Positions 59,588 to 64,000 of a stretch of DNA of 64,000 bases are shown piece by piece. The stretch spans positions 22,994,777 to 23,058,776 of the forward strand of contig NC_062227.1 of NCBI RefSeq assembly GCF_902686445.1, given 5' to 3'. The notes below the pieces were generated by a model that was not told the DNA's origin, did no database searches, and saw nothing but the letters and a program-made list of their open reading frames with translations. A program made the position numbers and the translations under genes. The stretch is from Sciurus carolinensis. Lineage: Eukaryota; Chordata; Mammalia; Rodentia; Sciuridae. Position 1 is the stretch's first letter; each line of letters opens with the position of its first letter.

Positions 59588-60345
59588 ATTTTTATCATCT
59601 TACAACTTGCAAACAAAAGTCTCTAGCTTCCAACAATTTCTGTAGTGAGGGTGTTCTTTGTATCCCCAAACAGGTTGTGGAAATATAATGAAGAGAAATT
59701 GTGGAAGTACCCTTGTTAATTCTGAAATATAGAAAAATCTGGTAGCTGTATCAAGTAGTTTGAAGATCAAAACATGAAATAGCAGACTACAGCACACATT
59801 GAAACACTGACATCAAAGGCCTTTGGATGGCCAAGCTAATTAGCAGAGGGCAATGGGCTGGAGGCCCAGAAAAAATTAGGACAGGGGAAGCCTGCTCTGG
59901 GAAAGTAAAAACAATGAGGAGGAACTAATTATGCCCCCTGCCTGAGCCATAATTAAGCTGTTAGTACCCGCCTTGGGAGCCAGCCTCCCAGTCACATGAG
60001 CAGGGATCTGTACAGTGCAGACGAAACTTTTTCAACAAACTTACAGTGTGACCTGAAGATTTTCTTTTTTAAAAACCTTATTTAAAGGCCAGGATATAGA
60101 AATGAGGTCTCATATTTCCAGAACTTTTGCCAAACTAAAAGGATGATTCTCTTTTAAAAAATAGGTATCTGTCTCTATGTATCTACCTACCTATCTATCA
60201 TCTATCTAATAATGTGGTTTGTATTGACTGATTTAGAGCTATGGCTATCCTACTGTTTCTGCAGAAGTTTTGAAGCAGCCTAATGCTTTAGCTAAGGAAG
60301 CTTCCTAAGATTTTGAAGGGAACTTGAGGTCCTCCTAGATTATAG
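59588..60345. other. Unassigned sequence with a TATC-type microsatellite
   Basis: (TATC/TACC)n-like tract at about 60165-60208. Nothing else named. Confidence 0.45.
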
Positions 60346-60430
60346 GGATGTGTGGTTGGGGTGGGTCATAACTCAGTCGTAGAGAGCTGCCTTACATGTG
60401 AAAGGACCTGAATTCAATTCCCAGGACACA
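60346..60430 (+). mobile_element. ID SINE
   Basis: Diverged core 'gtcataactcagtcgtagag' to 'gacctgaattcaattcccag', followed by a CA-rich tail. Confidence 0.72.
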
Positions 60431-60957
60431 CACAGACACACGGACACATACACGTGTGCATGCACATAAACACATGGAGGCTTGTGATTACCTAGGCAAT
60501 TTTCAGAGCTGTTGTCTAATGAGAGTCTAAGGAAGAATGAAGTTAATGAAGTCAGAGACCCTACAACCCCCCCTACAAACCCTGCATTGTGCCTGAGTAC
60601 CCAGGGCTGCAGTGAACAGGTGCTGAATAAATTAGAAAAAGAGAGATGAAAGGGGACGAAGACCTACTTTCTGTAGAGAGCACAATTTCGGGCTACATCA
60701 ACTAGCAAACAAGTAAGAAAATGAACCAGCAGAACCCTTGGGAAGAGGAGGGAAATTTGCTGCTCTAGTGGCCTCAAGGACTCCACCAACCTCAGAGACC
60801 TCAGGCAATTTCATCTGTGGGTGGGGCTGTGCAGTCGGATGGTTTCTGCTCCCCCTTGTTTCCTTTCTCCTTTAGGTATTTTATTCTTGTTACTCAATAT
60901 AAACATCTTTTTGTAACACACTCAAAATTACAAATACTCAAAATAGACTATATATAT
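60431..60957. other. Unassigned sequence
   Basis: No gene or named repeat recognised beyond the CA-rich tail of the preceding SINE. Confidence 0.4.
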
Positions 60958-60965
60958 ATTTTTTT

Positions 60966-61019
<54 letters not shown>

Positions 61020-61090
61020 GCTGGGGATTGAACCCAGGGCCTTGTGCTTCACAGGCTAGCACTCTACCAACTGAGTTATATCCCCAACCC
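60958..61090 (-). mobile_element. ID SINE with a TG-repeat tail complement
   Basis: (TG)n tract (60965-61018), then the ID complement 'ctggggattgaacccagggc' to 'ctctaccaactgagttatat'. A CA tract has replaced the poly-A tail. Confidence 0.88.
60965..61018. repeat. (TG)n microsatellite
   Basis: About 24 TG units with one AT interruption, in the tail of an ID SINE. Confidence 0.95.
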
Positions 61091-61136
61091 CAGTTTTATA
61101 TTTTGATTAATGTAACATACTTAAAGAGACAATGCT

Positions 61137-61273
61137 CAAAATGAGAAGAAGGGAGAAGTGAGTGAGGGAGAGAGATATATAAGGGGAGAAATGTACAGTG
61201 AGGAGGAGAGTGAGACTGAGGAGAAGATACAGAGAGGGACAAGGAAAGATATAGAGAGGGAGAAAAGGAGGGG
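61137..61273 (+). repeat. Purine-rich tract
   Basis: Nearly continuous A/G with GAGA and GGAGA motifs over about 137 bp. Low complexity. Confidence 0.85.
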
Positions 61274-61789
61274 TTGGTTTGTCATTTAGAATTTCTGAAT
61301 TCATTGGCTATACACAAACCAGTATGGACAGACATCCAGTTCTCCTGAGCCCTCTGAAGGATTTTGTCTGCATTTCTCTGCTTCTGGCTATTTGTGGTTC
61401 TGATTAGGTTTGTGAATGGAAGGGAGTTATCAGTGGGGGAAGAAGGGTAAAATCAGAAAGAGATGTGAAAGGCAGGAGGTGGGTGGGAAGTGGGAGGGAA
61501 CATGAAATAAGCGAGTCAGTAGGGACTGCGAATTTGGTAATAAGATGGAAAGAAGGCTCTGGCAGTTACCTTGAAGTTTGGGACTTCAGGGATATGGATG
61601 GGTAAAAGGTTTCTAGGAAATGTTCCTGCTGTGTTTTGTAGTTTAGTCTTTCTTTGGGGGTTAGGATTGTGTTTCTTTTGGATGTGGCATTGTGCAGAGA
61701 TAGGCACTTTGCAAACTTTGTAACAGATTTTTTTGCATTCATGTTGAAACCCCTTGAAACATAAGTTTTGTAACTTCCCTGTCAAGAAA
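61274..61789. other. Unassigned sequence
   Basis: No gene or named repeat recognised. A 105-codon minus frame (61516-61833) has no known domain. Confidence 0.4.
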
Positions 61790-62430
61790 TGAAATCTATG
61801 CTTTTTTCCTCTCTTGAATCTGGGTATGGCCATGGGACTTGGCCAAGTGGTGTTGGTAAATGTCAGGCAAGTAGAGGCTTGGGAAGTAAGTGGACATTCG
61901 CACTTGCCCTCTTGCTGCTCATAAAATCTCTGGACCCATCACCATGAAGGAGCCCACCTACCTACTACATGAGAGTGACATGACCTGGTTTTCCCCATTG
62001 AATCTGCTACTTACCAGACATGAATGAGGCCACTGAGTGCTGATTGCAAATACACAAGCAAGTGCCTCTCCATCACATGGAATAGAGACCAGCTGCCTCT
62101 GTGAGTTTAGCTCAAAACAGGAATCCATGGTCTGGTAAAGAAATACATTCTTTTAAATTTTTGTACTGGGAATTGAACCCAGAAGCACTTAACCACCGAG
62201 TCCATCCCTAGCCCTTAAATTTTATTTTGAGATAGGGTCTCACTAAGTTGCTTAGGGCCTCACTAAGTTGTGGAGGCTGGCTTTGAACTTGTATCCACCT
62301 GCCTCAGCCTCCTGAGCTGCTGGGATTACAGGCATGTGCCACTGGTGGTGCCCAGCATGGTTGTTGTTTTGAGCTACTAAATTCTGGGATGTTGTGCAGC
62401 AAAAGCTAGCGAATAGAGGCAGGAAAGATT
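61790..62430 (+). mobile_element. MLT1-like MaLR LTR, interrupted by a SINE
   Basis: Left landmarks 'cttgaatctgggtatggcca', 'gggacttggccaagtggtgt' and 'cttgccctcttgctgctcat'; right landmark after the SINE 'gttttgagctactaaattct' with 'gcagcaaaagctagcgaata'. These match old MLT1 LTRs. Strongly diverged, and the outer ends are approximate. Confidence 0.6.
62153..62358 (-). mobile_element. B1-dID dimeric SINE
   Basis: Complement of ID half ('tgggaattgaacccagaagc'), linker, and B1 half including a repeated 'gcctcactaagttg' segment, to 'ggcatgtgccactgg'. It is nested in an older LTR. Confidence 0.87.
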
Positions 62431-63204
62431 TTGTTATTATGTGATGATGATGGGGCCTTGTTAGTGCTCAACAATTAGTAACCTGTAAAATAGCAGCTAC
62501 AGCCAGTTCCCCAGAGAGCTAATGTTGGTGCAGTTTAGCAGTGTGAGTGCCCCTGGAGTTCGTGCTTTGCAACCTGCCTGATGCAGGAATCCCTTGACAC
62601 CTCTCTGCCTCATGGCTTCCTGGAGCAGAGAATCCCCCAGCTCTCCTTGGCAGTCCATCTCACTCAGAGAGGTTTGGATTAGTGACATGCTCTTCCTTAT
62701 ATCTAACCAAAGGCAGCAGCTTTGCAAGTGAGAACAGTATTTTATTTTTAGCTAAATCTTGCATCCAGGAGAGATGAGAAGTGATGGAGAGAGACCAAAA
62801 GTCCTCTGCTTTGTGCTTCTTCCTCTGCTTCCCCTGTACCTCTCCCTGAAGACATCTGCTAGGTTCTGAAATGTCATAGCCCGTTCCTGTGGGATGACCC
62901 AGTTACCAGGTTGGGGTGGTTTGCCTAGCACCTTTCCAAGGGTGTAAAGCCTGGGAATCTGAGTTGTTAGGGAGTTCAGGGGAACCAAGAAAAAAAGGAC
63001 AAAGTTGCAGCACAGGACAAGGAAGGGAACAGGCATGTGTACAAGATGGGATGTTTGTGGTAGGTGTATGGGATAGTTGGGTGCAGAGGAGGGATGTCAT
63101 TCTTAGTGAACCTGTTATGACATGATTTTCTATATTTAAGGGACAATTTGCACAAGTTTTGTGGTAACAAGGAGTTGACCTGGTAGAGTCAATTACTATT
63201 CTTA
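62431..63204. other. Unassigned sequence
   Basis: Frames on both strands at 62497-63232 lack known domains. No repeat recognised. Confidence 0.4.
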
Positions 63205-63560
63205 AAATCAAATGGAGAGGTTTATCATTCATTCATTCATTCATCAAATACTTTCCAAATACCCAGTCTGGGGATACAGTAACTAAAATATGAAGAGTAT
63301 GTGAATTCATGGAGCTTTCTCTTCAGAGGGGAAAATGCCAAGTGAGCAATTTGTTACATAACATAATTTTGAATGCATGAAGATGGTGAGATGTGATGTC
63401 CTGAGATAAAGTGGTCAGCAAAGACCTTGCTGAAGAGGTGATGTTTGAACAGAATCATGAATTCATGAGGGAAGGGGGCTGCAACTTCTGGAGGAAACCA
63501 CTCCAGGCAAAGTGCACAGGAAGTGCACAGGCCCTGGGGTCACAATGGCTAGGGAGTAGC
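63205..63560. mobile_element. Ancient mammalian interspersed repeat, family not assigned
   Basis: Text such as 'catggagctttctcttcaga', 'ttgctgaagaggtgatgttt' and 'aagtgcacaggccctggggt' in this order is familiar from an old, widely dispersed mammalian repeat. An (ATTC)n tract begins it (63227-63243). I cannot name the family with confidence. Confidence 0.5.
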
Positions 63561-63654
63561 TTGATTTGATTTTCATCCTTAAGGGATCTTCTGCCTGTTG
63601 TATATTAACAGAAGACTTTGAAGGAGTCCTGGAAAGACAGCTAGATCTAGATGT

Positions 63655-63760
63655 TAGAACAGAGGCTCCACTACTGGCTGACCTTGGCATGTATCTTAAA
63701 CTTACTGAGTCTTAGTATTCTTGTCTGTAAATTGGTGACAACAACCATACATACATAATT
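63655..63760 (+). mobile_element. MIR SINE
   Basis: 'gaggctccactactggctga', 'ccttggcatgtatcttaaac' and 'gtattcttgtctgtaaattg' are in MIR order. An ID element abuts its right end. Confidence 0.6.
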
Positions 63761-63764
63761 CATC

Positions 63765-63845
63765 ACATCGTGGAACTGAGGATTGAACCCATGACCTTGT
63801 GCAAAGGAGGCAAGCACTCTACCAACTGAGCCAGATCCCCAGCCA
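63765..63845 (-). mobile_element. ID SINE
   Basis: Complement of ID core: 'actgaggattgaacccatga' to 'ctctaccaactgagccagat'. Confidence 0.87.
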
Positions 63846-64000
63846 GAAACTTTTTGATAATCTGTCCTGTGCCATTCCTTGAGGTGTCAAACTGTATGGA
63901 GAACTGAGCAGTCTGAGGGGATCCAGGTGCCCCTAACCCACTGTGAAGTTTGAGAGTTGGTGACCATGCTGTACCTTTATTATTAGTCAGTTGGTGTTTT

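Overview
This window looks like nuclear, non-coding DNA from a squirrel-family rodent (ground squirrel, marmot or relative). The main clue is the SINE population. There are about twenty tRNA-like ID copies, with the 'gctggggatgtggctcagtggtagag' type of core split over A-box and B-box motifs. There are about ten dimeric B1-dID copies, in which a 7SL/B1 left half is fused to an ID right half. Mouse and rat B2 and long B1 arrays are absent. Low GC, many poly-A tails, target-site duplications, microsatellites and no operon-like coding density all fit a mammalian intergenic or intronic region. The species call is inference from repeat families, not from a gene.

No intact protein-coding gene, tRNA, rRNA or CRISPR array is visible. 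The longest open frames (171-199 codons) belong to decayed L1 retrotransposons. The only gene-derived sequence I recognise is a processed RPLP2 (60S acidic ribosomal protein P2) pseudogene on the minus strand at 10718-11174. It has a TOP-like 5' end, a poly-A signal and tail, a flanking duplication and a single frameshift.

Layout: 1-175 is the 3' end of an LTR cut by the window edge. 1955-5560 is a mosaic of four old L1 pieces in alternating orientation with two SINEs nested in them. 5.7-28 kb is mostly unassigned sequence with scattered SINEs, MIRs, an MLT1 LTR (20573-20977), a MER20 DNA transposon and the RPLP2 retrocopy. 28.3-33.6 kb is LINE-rich: an old L1M with an 87-bp tandem duplication, then a young 5'-truncated L1 of 2.4 kb. 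33.6-48.7 kb is mostly unassigned, with a MER5-like fragment, MIRs, SINEs and a Tigger-like element with TA flanks. 48.7-51 kb holds a possible L1 5'-UTR interrupted by two L1 3' ends in tandem. 53.3-59.6 kb has Tigger-class elements, one split by a 2.4-kb insertion that itself carries a young L1. 60-64 kb has SINEs, an MLT1-like LTR split by a SINE, microsatellites and a purine-rich tract.

The genes do not work together here because there are none to combine. The interest lies in insertion order, a strong 19-bp hairpin at 56611-56656, telomere-like motifs inside the L1 3' UTR, and several unexplained stretches. I did not find a convincing new biological system. Family names are from memory of consensus sequences; no database search was run.
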